Source of the DNA: Agromyces marinus
GTDB taxonomy: Bacteria > Actinomycetota > Actinomycetes > Actinomycetales > Microbacteriaceae
DNA: 64,000 bases
Direction: 5' to 3'
Assembly: GCF_021442325.1 (NCBI RefSeq)
Contig: NZ_CP087879.1
Location: 1,798,001 to 1,862,000, forward strand
The notes beneath the pieces were generated by a model. The model worked only from the letters and a program-made list of their open reading frames with translations. It did not search any database and was not told where the DNA came from. A program made the position numbers and the translations under genes. Positions 40,086 to 48,398 of this stretch are shown one piece after another. Every line of letters begins with the position of its first letter. Position 1 is the stretch's first letter.

Positions 40086-41291
40086 GTGCACATCGACGTT
40101 CCCACACTGGTGCTCGTCCCGCTGGTCATCGCACTCGCGCCGCTCGCGACGCGGGCCATCGGAGCTTGGATCGCGGTCCCGGTGCTCGTCTTCGAGCTCG
40201 TGTTCGGCATCGTCATCGGACCGGATGTGCTCGGCTGGGCGAGACCGAGCGACATGTTCGAACTGCTGGCCGACTTCGGCCTCGCGATGCTGTTCTTCCT
40301 CGCCGGGCATGAGATCGACTTCGCGACGGTCCGGGGCAGGCCGCTCGCGCGCGCGAGCCTCGGCTGGGTCGTCTCGCTCGCGATCGGGCTGGCCGTCGGT
40401 TGGCTCCTCGACCCGGATGCCGGCGCCGTGTTCATCGGCATCGCCCTGACGTCGACGGCGCTCGGGGCGCTCCTGCCGATCCTCCGCGACGCCGGGTTGC
40501 TGCGCTCGAAGATCGGGGTCGGCGTGCTCGCCATCGGCGCTGCCGGGGAGTTCCTGCCGCTCATCGCGATCTCACTGTTCCTGTCGGGCCGGTCGCCGCT
40601 GCACGCCGCGCTCGTCCTGCTCGGGTTCGCGGTGATCACCGGGTTCGCGATCCGGCGCGCGTCGCGGGGAGACAACCGGGGCCTCCACGAGGTCATCGCG
40701 GCGACGCTGCACACCAGCGGCCAGTTCGCGATCCGCCTCGTCCTGTTCCTGCTGCTCGCCCTGGTCGGACTCTCCGTCGTCGTGGACCTCGACATGCTCC
40801 TCGGCGCGTTCGCGGCCGGCATCATCATGCGGATCCTGCTGTCAGGGGCGCCCGAGGCGGACCGGCACACCATCGAGGTCAAGCTCGACGCGATCGGGTT
40901 CGGGCTGCTCGTGCCGCTGTTCTTCGTCTACACGGGGATCACCTTCGACCTGGAGGCGCTCGTCTCGGACCCCGCGACCCTCGCCCTGCTGCCGGTGTTC
41001 ACGCTCCTGCTGCTGGTCGCGCGCGGGATCCCGTCGGCACTCCTGGCCGACCCGGGGTCGAGCCTTCGCGATCGCACCGCGACCGGGCTGTTCGCGGCGA
41101 CCGCGCTGCCGATCATCGTCGCGGTCACCGCGATCGGCGTGGGCGCGGGCGATCTCGACTCGGGCACGGCGGCGGCGCTCGTCGGTGCGGGGCTGCTCTC
41201 GATGCTGCTGTTCCCGCTCATCGCGCTCTCGGTCGAGCGCGGCGGCTCTCGGCGCCCTCGGCAGGAATCGAACCTGCGACCAAGAGATTAG
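40086..41291 (+). CDS. Cation/proton antiporter, KefB/CPA2 type
   Basis: 401 residues with about 12 hydrophobic segments, Na_H_Exchanger fold: GPDVLGWARPSD, LADFGLAMLFFLAGHEIDF, and VGVLAIGAAGEFLPL with a conserved acidic residue in the sixth-helix region. No TrkA-N domain. Ion specificity unknown. GTG start with GAAGGGGG about 8 bases upstream. The last 13 codons (RRPRQESNLRPRD) lie inside the opposite-strand tRNA-Arg gene, so the C-terminus is antisense tRNA sequence. Confidence 0.87.
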   Translation: MHIDVPTLVLVPLVIALAPLATRAIGAWIAVPVLVFELVFGIVIGPDVLGWARPSDMFELLADFGLAMLFFLAGHEIDFATVRGRPLARASLGWVVSLAIGLAVGWLLDPDAGAVFIGIALTSTALGALLPILRDAGLLRSKIGVGVLAIGAAGEFLPLIAISLFLSGRSPLHAALVLLGFAVITGFAIRRASRGDNRGLHEVIAATLHTSGQFAIRLVLFLLLALVGLSVVVDLDMLLGAFAAGIIMRILLSGAPEADRHTIEVKLDAIGFGLLVPLFFVYTGITFDLEALVSDPATLALLPVFTLLLLVARGIPSALLADPGSSLRDRTATGLFAATALPIIVAVTAIGVGAGDLDSGTAAALVGAGLLSMLLFPLIALSVERGGSRRPRQESNLRPRD

Positions 41292-41325
41292 AAGGCTCCT
41301 GCTCTATCCGCTGAGCTACGAGGGC
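41253..41325 (-). tRNA. tRNA-Arg(TCT)
   Basis: 73 bases: acceptor GCCCTCG/CGAGGGC, D-arm GCTCAGCGGATAGAGC, anticodon loop CTTCTAA (anticodon TCT, reads AGA), T-loop GTTCGATTC, discriminator G, no encoded CCA. The anticodon stem GGAGC/TCTCT has a C-T mismatch at 31-39 and a G-T pair at 27-43. Overlaps the antiporter stop on the other strand by 39 bases. Confidence 0.93.
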
Positions 41326-41372
41326 CGATCGCCACCACGATACCGCAGGGGTCCGGGTGCCCCCGGTCGAGA

Positions 41373-41400
41373 GCGGATGCCTCCTGCCCGCGGCATCCGC
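41373..41400. terminator. GGATGCC hairpin between tRNA-Arg and orn
   Basis: GCGGATGCC (41373-41381), a 10-base loop and GGCATCCGC (41392-41400): perfect 9-bp stem made from an inverted pair of the recurrent heptamer, just upstream of the orn promoter. Could terminate upstream transcription; no T-run. Confidence 0.5.
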
Positions 41401-41431
41401 CCGTGTCGGTGTGCGCGGTTAGACTCGCGGC

Positions 41432-42082
41432 ATGGCATCCCCGAGCGACCGACTCGTCTGGATCGACTGCGAGATGACCGGGCTCGACCTCGAGGTCGAC
41501 GAACTGGTCGAGATCGCGGTCGTCATCACCGACTACGACCTGCAACCGGTCGACGAAGGGCTCGACATCGTGATCAAGCCCGACGCGAGCGCGCTCGAGT
41601 CGATGAGCGAGTTCGTCCGCGACATGCACACGCGTTCCGGCCTGATCGACGAGATCCCGAACGGGGTCTCGGTCGCCGATGCCGAGTACCAGGTGCTCGA
41701 GTACGTCCTGAAGCACGTGCCCGACGAGCAGAAGGCCCCGCTCGCCGGCAACTCGATCGGCACCGACCGGGCATTCCTCACGCGGTACATGCCCCGGCTC
41801 GATGCCCACCTGCACTACCGCAACGTCGACGTCTCGTCGATCAAGGAGCTGGCGAAGCGCTGGTTCCCGCGTGCCTACTTCAACGCCCCCGCGAAAGACG
41901 GCGGGCACCGCGCCCTGGCCGACATCCTCGAGTCGATCCGCGAACTCCGGTACTACCGGCGCGCGGTGTTCGTGGCCGACCCCGGACCGACGAGCCAGGA
42001 GCTCCAGGCCATCGCCGCAGAGGTCGCTGCCGACGCCGCCGAGGCGGGCGAGGTGTCATCAGAGGCCTCGAACGTGGTGTAA
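41432..42082 (+). CDS. orn: Oligoribonuclease
   Basis: 3'-5' exonuclease finishing RNA decay and cleaving pGpG. 216 residues. DEDDh motifs: VWIDCEMTGLD (Asp12, Glu14), the NSIGTDRAFLTRYMP segment with Asp, and a C-terminal HRALADILESIREL with His and Asp. The acidic Ala-rich C-terminal tail (about 180-216) is an actinobacterial extension. TAGACT ends 6 bases before the ATG (leaderless). The stop is followed closely by tRNA-His. Confidence 0.96.
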   Translation: MASPSDRLVWIDCEMTGLDLEVDELVEIAVVITDYDLQPVDEGLDIVIKPDASALESMSEFVRDMHTRSGLIDEIPNGVSVADAEYQVLEYVLKHVPDEQKAPLAGNSIGTDRAFLTRYMPRLDAHLHYRNVDVSSIKELAKRWFPRAYFNAPAKDGGHRALADILESIRELRYYRRAVFVADPGPTSQELQAIAAEVAADAAEAGEVSSEASNVV

Positions 42083-42121
42083 TCTCGTAGGGTTGCCGCA
42101 CGCGCGAGCGGGCCGGCACAT

Positions 42122-42198
42122 GGTGGGTATAGCTCAGTCGGTAGAGCGCCTGGTTGTGGTCCAGGAGGTCGCGGGTTCAAGCCCCGTTACTCACCCCA
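42122..42198 (+). tRNA. tRNA-His(GTG)
   Basis: Acceptor GTGGGTA/TACTCAC with encoded G-1 at 42122 facing discriminator C at 42195, the identity pair of tRNA-His; D-arm GCTCAGTCGGTAGAGC; anticodon stem CCTGG/CCAGG with loop TTGTGGT (GTG); T-loop GTTCAAGCC; CCA encoded (42196-42198). Confidence 0.95.
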
Positions 42199-42222
42199 AT
42201 CGTCGCCCGGACGGAGCCGCAC

Positions 42223-42570
42223 GTGGAACTCGACGCCGAGGCCTTCGAGCAGCTCGTCGTCGATGAACTCGACGCTCTCCCCGACGACATGGTCGAGGGG
42301 CTCGAGAACCTCGTGTTCGTCGTCGAGGATCGCCCGGAGGACGGCTCGCTCGACCTGCTCGGCCTCTACGAGGGCGTGTCGCTGACCGAGCGCGATCGGT
42401 ACGGCTTCGGCGAGATGCCCGACCGCATCGTCCTGTACCGCGAGCCGCTGCTCTCCGTCGCCGAGACCGAGGACGAGCTCCGCGACGAGATCCACGTGAC
42501 GCTGGTCCATGAGATCGCGCACTTCTACGGCATCGACGACGATCGGCTGCACGAGCTCGGCTGGGCGTGA
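42223..42570 (+). CDS. Zincin-like metallopeptidase (MMP/Zincin_1 family)
   Basis: 115 residues. Metal site HEIAHFYGIDDDRLHELGW (HExxHxxGxxD) near the C-terminus is typical of the small bacterial Zincin_1 proteins, often annotated only as metallopeptidases. No signal peptide, so cytoplasmic. The GTG at 42223 follows a GGAG site; it lies 24 bases after the tRNA-His CCA, and an earlier in-frame start would sit inside the tRNA. Substrate unknown. Confidence 0.88.
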   Translation: MELDAEAFEQLVVDELDALPDDMVEGLENLVFVVEDRPEDGSLDLLGLYEGVSLTERDRYGFGEMPDRIVLYREPLLSVAETEDELRDEIHVTLVHEIAHFYGIDDDRLHELGWA

Positions 42571-42631
42571 CGGCGCGTCGGGCGCCGTGGCTCGCGCTGA
42601 ACCTGCGTGGGAAGCCGTTAGCCTGTTCGGC

Positions 42632-43876
42632 ATGAGTCCCTCCCCCGGACGCGTCGTCGGCATCGCCGTCGGCGCGCTCGCGATCCTCGGCATCGGCGTC
42701 TACGGCCCGGCGATGCTGCTCGGCCCGCTGCCCGACGTGACGATCACCGCCGACGCCGAGCGCGCCGCCGCGCCCGCCTCCGTCGCGGTGACCCTCCCCG
42801 CAGACGACGCGTCCGCCGTCGCGCTGCTCGGCGACGACGGCGAGATCACGCCGGTCGCGGCATCCGCCGACGACGAGCCGAGCCCGATCGGCGGGGCCGC
42901 GAAGCTCGTGACCGTGCTCACCGTCCTCGACGCGCTGCCGCTCGGACCGGACGACGACGGTCCGGCGATCCGGATCGGACCCGAGGACTTCACCGACTTC
43001 CTGACGTACTCCGACGAGGGTTCGCGCGCGCTGCGGGTCTCCCCCGGCGACACCTGGAGCGAACGCGACACCGTTCGCGCCGTGCTCCTGGCCTCGAGCA
43101 ACAACCACGCGGACACCCTCGCGCGCTGGGCGTTCGGCAGCGTCGACGCGTACGTCGACCGGGCGAACGGCTGGCTCGAGGACGAGGGGTTCGCGGCGAC
43201 CCGGGTGGTCGACGCCACCGGCCTGTCGGGCGGCAACGTCGGCACGGCGAGCGAGCTCGCGCGCCTCGCAGCACTCGTCGTCGCCGACCCCGCACTCGCC
43301 GGAATGCTGGAGGGCACGTCGACGTCGACGCCGACCGATGATCGGCGGGTCCCCGACGCGATCGCGCACCTGGAGGACGACGGCATCCGCGCCCTCAGCC
43401 GCAGCTACACCGACGAGGCCGCGATCAGCTTCGTCTGGACGGCCGACATCCGCTCAGGCGAGACCGACCGCCGGATGGTCGGCGCGATGACGGGTGTGGA
43501 CGACTACGACACGCTCGACCCAGCGGTGCTCGCCGCGGTGGAGGGCATGGCCGCGGCATCCGCGCCGATCGAGGTCATCACCGGCGGGGCGGCCTACGGC
43601 ACGGTCGCTTCGGCCTGGGGCGATCGGGCGAACCTCGTGGCGACGAGCGGACGGACGGATGCCGCATTCGGCGCGGCCGCGGACGATGCCGTGATCGAGG
43701 TCGAGCCGTTCGCGACCGCACCCGCCGGTCGCGCCGTCGGGTCGGTCGGCGTGCGCATCGGAGATCGCGAGGTCACGTCCGCGCTCGAACTCGACGCGCC
43801 CATCGAGGACCCGGGACTGTTCTGGCGGCTGACCCACCCGGCCGAACTCATCGGGGCGTTCCTCGACGGCGACTGA
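42632..43876 (+). CDS. Peptidase S11-like (D-Ala-D-Ala carboxypeptidase) homologue lacking the catalytic serine
   Basis: 414 residues. One N-terminal membrane anchor (about 9-30), then an S11-like fold: the SxxK helix reads PIGGAAKLVTVLTVLD, so the nucleophile position (88) is Gly while Lys91 is kept; SxN motif is present (SSN, 155-157) with the usual downstream ANGWLEDEGFAATRVVDATGLSGG; the KTG position reads SGRTD. It is therefore probably not an active carboxypeptidase and may bind peptidoglycan or regulate a partner. TAGCCT ends 7 bases before the ATG (leaderless). Confidence 0.82.
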   Translation: MSPSPGRVVGIAVGALAILGIGVYGPAMLLGPLPDVTITADAERAAAPASVAVTLPADDASAVALLGDDGEITPVAASADDEPSPIGGAAKLVTVLTVLDALPLGPDDDGPAIRIGPEDFTDFLTYSDEGSRALRVSPGDTWSERDTVRAVLLASSNNHADTLARWAFGSVDAYVDRANGWLEDEGFAATRVVDATGLSGGNVGTASELARLAALVVADPALAGMLEGTSTSTPTDDRRVPDAIAHLEDDGIRALSRSYTDEAAISFVWTADIRSGETDRRMVGAMTGVDDYDTLDPAVLAAVEGMAAASAPIEVITGGAAYGTVASAWGDRANLVATSGRTDAAFGAAADDAVIEVEPFATAPAGRAVGSVGVRIGDREVTSALELDAPIEDPGLFWRLTHPAELIGAFLDGD

Positions 43877-43889
43877 ACGCCGTCGCGGT

Positions 43890-44138
43890 TCAGTCGTTCT
43901 CCTCGTCGGACTCGACGGGGTCCGATCCGGCCGGATCGAATCGGAACCTCACGCGCAGCTGGCCGCCGACGTCACGGCGGTCGACCGCGTCGTACCAGAA
44001 CAGCGATTCGAGTCCGTCGACGGCGGCGACCATGCCGACCCGTTCCTCGTGCGATCCGCCCACGAGCGCCCGCTGCTCGAAGTCGCCCTCGAGCGGGCCG
44101 TCGATGAACTCCGCCACGTACGTCGTCGCGTCTTCCAT
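43890..44138 (-). CDS. Small acidic protein of unknown function
   Basis: 82 residues: MEDATTYVAEFIDGPLEGDFEQR... with a predicted mostly beta N-terminal half and an acidic C-terminus (DPVESDEEND). No known family recognised. Strand and position follow the P-loop kinase gene with a 113-base gap, but TACGCT ends 6 bases before the ATG, so it may have its own leaderless mRNA. Confidence 0.65.
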   Translation of the reverse strand: MEDATTYVAEFIDGPLEGDFEQRALVGGSHEERVGMVAAVDGLESLFWYDAVDRRDVGGQLRVRFRFDPAGSDPVESDEEND

Positions 44139-44251
44139 GACCCGAGCGTAGTCCCGCTCGGCCTCGAGCGGCAGTCCCCGGCGCAGCGCGTCCCGGTCCC
44201 GCAGCCGGTCACGCCGCCGCGACCTGCCGCCGCATCCCGCCGCCGCGGCGA

Positions 44252-44815
44252 TCAGATCCTGACGCGGATCGCGTCGGAAGCGCGCTCGCCCGACCGGCCG
44301 AGATACCGGCGCCAGTCGGATTCCCACGCATCCCAGAAGTCGTCGAAGCCGCCGTCGTCGCGAGCGAGCGCACGCACTCGGCGGGTGTCGTCGGGGGCGG
44401 TGAGCCACACCCGGATCGCGCCGGGCGCGGGCTCGCCGGCCAGGAACGCGCCGCACCCCTCGATGATGAGCGGCGCACCGGGCCGGAGGTGCGCGAGGCC
44501 GTTCCAGCGGCTCGCATGCCAATCCCATCGCCGGAGCACGCCGATCCGGCCGGACTGTCGCGGGGTGACGAGCCGCGGGCCGAGCGCTTCCGCGCCCCGG
44601 CGCAGGCCGTGCCATCCGGGGATCGCCTCGTCGACTCGGACCACCGCGGGCGGGCGGCCCGGCCAGGCTTCGACGAGCGCCGCCGCGAAGGTGGTCTTGC
44701 CCGAGCCGCTCGGTCCGTCGATGAGCACGAGCGGATGCCGGCGGGCTCGCGCCGCCGTCCGGACCGCGTCGAGCGCGGGCCGGAGCGCGAGCGCGCCGCC
44801 CCGGGTCACGACCAC
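44252..44815 (-). CDS. P-loop NTPase, uridine-kinase-like
   Basis: 187 residues. Walker A GPSGSGKTTFAAAL (about 34-47), Asp-rich lid-like segment VVRVDEAIPGWHG, and LIIEGCGAFLAG resembling the Walker B/lid of small nucleoside kinases. The substrate is unclear. The GTG start lies 10 bases inside the ECF T-component gene on the same strand, so it is translationally linked to the thiamine-precursor uptake operon; a role in salvage of the imported compound is inference. Confidence 0.8.
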   Translation of the reverse strand: MVVTRGGALALRPALDAVRTAARARRHPLVLIDGPSGSGKTTFAAALVEAWPGRPPAVVRVDEAIPGWHGLRRGAEALGPRLVTPRQSGRIGVLRRWDWHASRWNGLAHLRPGAPLIIEGCGAFLAGEPAPGAIRVWLTAPDDTRRVRALARDDGGFDDFWDAWESDWRRYLGRSGERASDAIRVRI

Positions 44816-45603
44816 ACCGGGTGGAAGGTCCCGGCCCAGACGGCGCCCGCGAGCGAGACCGCCGCGATGAGCACGGCGAGGACGATCAGCAGCACGTCAC
44901 GGGGGCCGACGGTCGACACGCGCGCCCAGGTGCGGGTCGTTTCGGAACCGAAGCCGCGCGCCTCCATGGCGGTCGCGAGCTTCGATCCACGACGGATCGC
45001 GAGGACGAGCAGGGCGAAGGCCATGGTCGCACCGCGCCGGAGGGCACCGTGGTCGCCGATGCCCCGGGCGCGGCGCGACAGGGCCATGGCCCGCCAGTCC
45101 TCGACGAAGAGCCCGACCAGTCGGGTCGCTGCGAGCGCGCCCAGCACGAACCTGGCGGGCAGCCGCCAGATCTGCGCCAGTCCGTCCGCGAGATCGGTCG
45201 GGTCGACCCGCATGAACAGCAGCGCCGCGGGGATGCCGATCGCGAGCACGCGAAGCGTGACGGCGACCGCGAGCTCGATCGAGCCGTCGGTGATCTTCGC
45301 GACCCAGAACTCCCAGTAGACCGTGCCCGACGGCTTGCCGTAGAGCAGCATGCTCAGGCCCGCCAGGGGCGCCGCGATCAGGATCGGCCAGGTGCGGCGG
45401 AGCAGCAGGCGCGGCGTCACCCCCGCGATGGCGAACAGCACGAGCTGGATTCCGGCCGCGATCGCGGCGCTGACCCAGTCGACCGTGATGATCAGCGGCG
45501 TCGTGAGCGCCATGGCGGCGGCGAGGCGCATCGCGGGGTTCACGTCGTCGATGTACCGCAGCCGAACCCGGGGCACGGCCGGCTCGACGTCGACCGCGGT
45601 CAC
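44806..45603 (-). CDS. ecfT: ECF transporter T component (energy-coupling transmembrane protein)
   Basis: 265 residues, CbiQ-like, with five or six hydrophobic segments. The two signature motifs for coupling to the ATPase are visible near the C-terminal third (ALSRRARGIG and the later AMEARGFGSE). The GTG at 45603 overlaps the ATPase stop by 4 bases (GTGA). Works with the fused ATPase and YkoE as an energy-coupling factor importer. Confidence 0.9.
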   Translation of the reverse strand: MTAVDVEPAVPRVRLRYIDDVNPAMRLAAAMALTTPLIITVDWVSAAIAAGIQLVLFAIAGVTPRLLLRRTWPILIAAPLAGLSMLLYGKPSGTVYWEFWVAKITDGSIELAVAVTLRVLAIGIPAALLFMRVDPTDLADGLAQIWRLPARFVLGALAATRLVGLFVEDWRAMALSRRARGIGDHGALRRGATMAFALLVLAIRRGSKLATAMEARGFGSETTRTWARVSTVGPRDVLLIVLAVLIAAVSLAGAVWAGTFHPVWS

Positions 45604-47120
45604 GAGACCTCTCCTGCGAGCCGCGCCCCGATGGCGTTCGTGAGGACCGGGCCGCCCGGGGTCAACGCGATGCACCGCCCGCCGAGCGAGGCGGTGAACG
45701 CGGCGTCGTGGGTGACCGAGAGCAGCGACGCCCCGTCGGCGACGAGTTCGTGCAGGAGCCGGACGAGCTCGATCCACCCCAGTCGGTCCTGGCCGAAGGT
45801 CGGCTCGTCGAGGATCACGACGCGGGGCCGGGTCGCGAGCACCGCGCCCACCGACAGCCGTCGTGCCTCGCCGCCGGAGAGCGTGAAGGGGTTCGCGCCG
45901 GCGAGGTGGTCGAGGCGGAGCCGCTGCAGCACCTCGTCGACGCGGGCGTCGACGTCGGCGGGCGCGAGGCCGAGCGCGCGCGGCGCGACGGCGATCTCGT
46001 CGCGCACGTTCGATGCGACGAACTGGTGCTCGGGTTCCTGGAACACGGTGCCGATCCGGGTGAGCAGCTCGCGTGAGCGCCACCGGTGGGGCTCCTCACC
46101 GATGCCGCGCGCGATGCCCGGCGCCGCGACCACGCGCCCGTCCCGGGGTGGGAGCAACCCGCCGAGGGTCAGCGCGAGCGTCGACTTGCCGACGCCGTTC
46201 GGCCCGGTGAGCACGGTGGATGCCGCTTCGGGCACGTCGAAGGCGAGGCCCTCGTGCAGCACGGCACCGCGCGGGCGCCCGATCGCGAGCCCCGCGGCTT
46301 CGAGTGCCGACGGCGCATCCGCCCGAGTCGCGTCGGCGGCCCCGGGCACGTCGAGCGGGATGCCGGGAACCCAGACCCCCTTCGCCGCGAGCGACCGGCC
46401 CTGTTCGGCGAGAACGGATGCCGGGGTGCCGTCGGCGAGCACGCCGCCGTCGGCGTCGAGCACGATGACCCGATCCACGAGGTCGACCCAGACGTCGACG
46501 CGGTGCTCGACGACGACCATCGTCGCGCCCGTGCGTTCGACGACCCGCGCCACCGCCCGACGGACCTCGGCGACACCCTCCGGGTCGAGGTTCGCGGTGG
46601 GCTCGTCGAGCAGCAGGAGCCCCGGCCGCATCGCGAGGGCGCCGGCGAGGGCGAGCCGTTGCTTCTGCCCGCCGGAGAGGCGTGAGGTCGGGTGATCGAG
46701 CGGCAGGTCGAGCGCGACGGCGTGAACCGCCTCGCGCACCCGCGACCAGATCTCATCGCGCGCAACCCCGAGGTTCTCGCAGCCGAAGGCGACGTCGTCG
46801 CCGACCCGGGCGAGGATCACCTGCGAGTCGGGGTCCTGCAGGACGAGTCCCGCTCGTCCGCGGGCGGCGACCGGGGAGACTCCGTCGAGCCGGAGCGTGC
46901 CGTGCTGCTCACCCTCGTCTTCGCCGCCGAGCACGCCGGCGAACGCATGCAGCAGGGTCGACTTCCCCGACCCGGACGCACCGAGGAGCAGGACCCGCTC
47001 CCCCGGTTCGATCACGAGGTCGAGCCCGTGGAGGGCCGCCCGGCGCCGGCCGGCATGCCGCCACCCCCAGCCCTCCGCGACGAGTCGCGCAGGGCGGACG
47101 GCGGGCATCGCGTCGCCCAC
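45600..47120 (-). CDS. ECF transporter ATPase, two fused ABC domains
   Basis: 506 residues combining both EcfA domains (YkoD type). First: ASGSGKST (about 47-54), LSGGQKQRLALAGAL, LLLDEPTANLD; second: GPNGVGKST (about 290-298), LSGGEARRLSVGAVL, VILDEPTFGQD. The start is GTG at 47120, or ATG at 47108. Follows ykoE by 3 bases. Energises uptake through the ykoE-encoded S component. Confidence 0.94.
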   Translation of the reverse strand: MGDAMPAVRPARLVAEGWGWRHAGRRRAALHGLDLVIEPGERVLLLGASGSGKSTLLHAFAGVLGGEDEGEQHGTLRLDGVSPVAARGRAGLVLQDPDSQVILARVGDDVAFGCENLGVARDEIWSRVREAVHAVALDLPLDHPTSRLSGGQKQRLALAGALAMRPGLLLLDEPTANLDPEGVAEVRRAVARVVERTGATMVVVEHRVDVWVDLVDRVIVLDADGGVLADGTPASVLAEQGRSLAAKGVWVPGIPLDVPGAADATRADAPSALEAAGLAIGRPRGAVLHEGLAFDVPEAASTVLTGPNGVGKSTLALTLGGLLPPRDGRVVAAPGIARGIGEEPHRWRSRELLTRIGTVFQEPEHQFVASNVRDEIAVAPRALGLAPADVDARVDEVLQRLRLDHLAGANPFTLSGGEARRLSVGAVLATRPRVVILDEPTFGQDRLGWIELVRLLHELVADGASLLSVTHDAAFTASLGGRCIALTPGGPVLTNAIGARLAGEVS

Positions 47121-47123
47121 GCC

Positions 47124-47774
47124 TCAGACCCGTTCGGAGACGTCTCGCCCGGCCCCGAACCGGCTCAGGGCTCCTGTCGCGGCGAGCCCGCGGACGACGA
47201 ACCAACCGAGCAGGCCCGCGAGCACCGCTCCCGAGACGACGACCGCGCCGAAGTAGATCGCGAGGAACTCGGCCGACTTCTGCAGGTTGCCGGCGAGGAA
47301 GAGCTCGAGGAGCCAGGCTCCGACGGCGGCGCCGGCACCGGCCAGCATCGCGGTGGGGATGCCGAACCGGCGGTACCGGGTCGCGAGGAAGACGAGTTCT
47401 GCGCCGAGTCCCTGGGCGATGCCCGAGTAGATCACCTCGATGCCCCACTGGTTGCCGACGAGTGCGGAGACCGTCGCGGCGAGCAGTTCGACGTAGAGCG
47501 CGGCGCCGGGCTTGCGGATGATCAGCCCGCCGAGCACGCCGCCGATGAGCCAGATGCCGATCGCGAAGCCGCCGAGCCCGGGGGTGACGGCGTCGGCGGC
47601 GCCGTACCAGGCGGCGCCGACGTTGTTCCAGATGAGGAACACGACGCCGGTGGCGACGCCGATGACGCTCGCGACGACGATGTCGACGACGCGCCAGCGG
47701 GTGCTGCGCGCGGCCGCAGTCCGGTGCTCGTCGCTGTGCGTGGTGGACGTGCCGGTGGTGGATGTCTCGTGCAC
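47124..47774 (-). CDS. ykoE: ECF S component YkoE (thiamine/HMP precursor uptake)
   Basis: 216 residues, YkoE family. After a hydrophilic N-terminus of about 25 residues there are five or six hydrophobic segments, with conserved GLGGFAIGIWLIGGVLGGLIIRKPGAALYVELLAA and NQWGIEVIYSGIAQGLGAELVFLATRYR. Binds hydroxymethylpyrimidine or thiamine. First gene after a TPP riboswitch, which supports the substrate. GTG start with an AAGGG site. Confidence 0.93.
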   Translation of the reverse strand: MHETSTTGTSTTHSDEHRTAAARSTRWRVVDIVVASVIGVATGVVFLIWNNVGAAWYGAADAVTPGLGGFAIGIWLIGGVLGGLIIRKPGAALYVELLAATVSALVGNQWGIEVIYSGIAQGLGAELVFLATRYRRFGIPTAMLAGAGAAVGAWLLELFLAGNLQKSAEFLAIYFGAVVVSGAVLAGLLGWFVVRGLAATGALSRFGAGRDVSERV

Positions 47775-47825
47775 TGTTCGTGCCCTTCCATGTCGGGGAA
47801 AGAGGCACGGGATATGAGATGTGCT

Positions 47826-47914
47826 GCCCTCCCTGCGCTGGCATGACCCAGATCAGGTTCGACGGTCGAAGGTTGAGAACCTTCCTCTCAGCCCGGCTCA
47901 CCGGACTCCCGTGT
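47826..47914 (-). ncRNA. TPP (THI-element) riboswitch
   Basis: On the minus strand the conserved THI-box parts appear in order: ACGGGAGTCC, GGGCTGAGAGG, a variable P3 stem, GACCGTCGAACCTGATCTGG, GTCATGCCAGCG and CAGGGAGG. A TATACT -10 (47929-47924) would start transcription only a few bases before the aptamer. Controls ykoE-ATPase-ecfT. The expression platform between 47775 and 47825 can pair GTGCC with GGCAC around the AAGGG ribosome site, consistent with translational control. Confidence 0.95.
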
Positions 47915-47981
47915 TCGAGCACGAGTATACGCCCGCCGTCGCCGACCCTTTCGGCCGGCGGCGTCGGGCGACGCGGACCGG

Positions 47982-48314
47982 CTATCGCTTGAGCGCGCGG
48001 ATCACCATGCGCAGCGCCTTGCCCGTGACCGCGATGAGCGGGATCGCGACGATGACCAGGCCGAGCACGTTCGGCTCGAACCTGACGTCGCCGCCGCGCC
48101 CGACGTATGCGCCCAGCGGCACCGACCAGCCGCCGCCACCGCCGCCCGAGCCCTCGCCCTGCGTGTCATCGGTGCCCGCGCCGCCGCCGAATCCGTATGC
48201 GCCGAGCGCGACCGGGACGACCTCGGTGCCGCCGACCTCGACCTTCTCTGCGTAGGACGTGCGCACGCCGATGCCGGCGACCTTGTCTGCGAGTTCGAGT
48301 ACGAAATCAGCCAT
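47982..48314 (-). CDS. GerW/YtfJ-like family protein
   Basis: 110 residues. Resembles the YtfJ/GerW family: VEVGGTEVVPVALGAYGFGGGAG, a Gly-rich stretch, WSVPLGAYV, and a C-terminal hydrophobic segment (VLGLVIVAIPLIAVTGKAL). In Bacillus the family affects spore germination; in non-sporulating actinobacteria the role is unknown. TAGCGT ends 6 bases before the ATG, no ribosome site (leaderless). Confidence 0.7.
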   Translation of the reverse strand: MADFVLELADKVAGIGVRTSYAEKVEVGGTEVVPVALGAYGFGGGAGTDDTQGEGSGGGGGGWSVPLGAYVGRGGDVRFEPNVLGLVIVAIPLIAVTGKALRMVIRALKR

Positions 48315-48398
48315 ACCGCCACGCTACCGGGGCGGCGGCGGGGTCGAAAGGGCGAGCGGATGCCGCGCGTCGCGCCATTCGTCCGCGCCGATGTGCGC

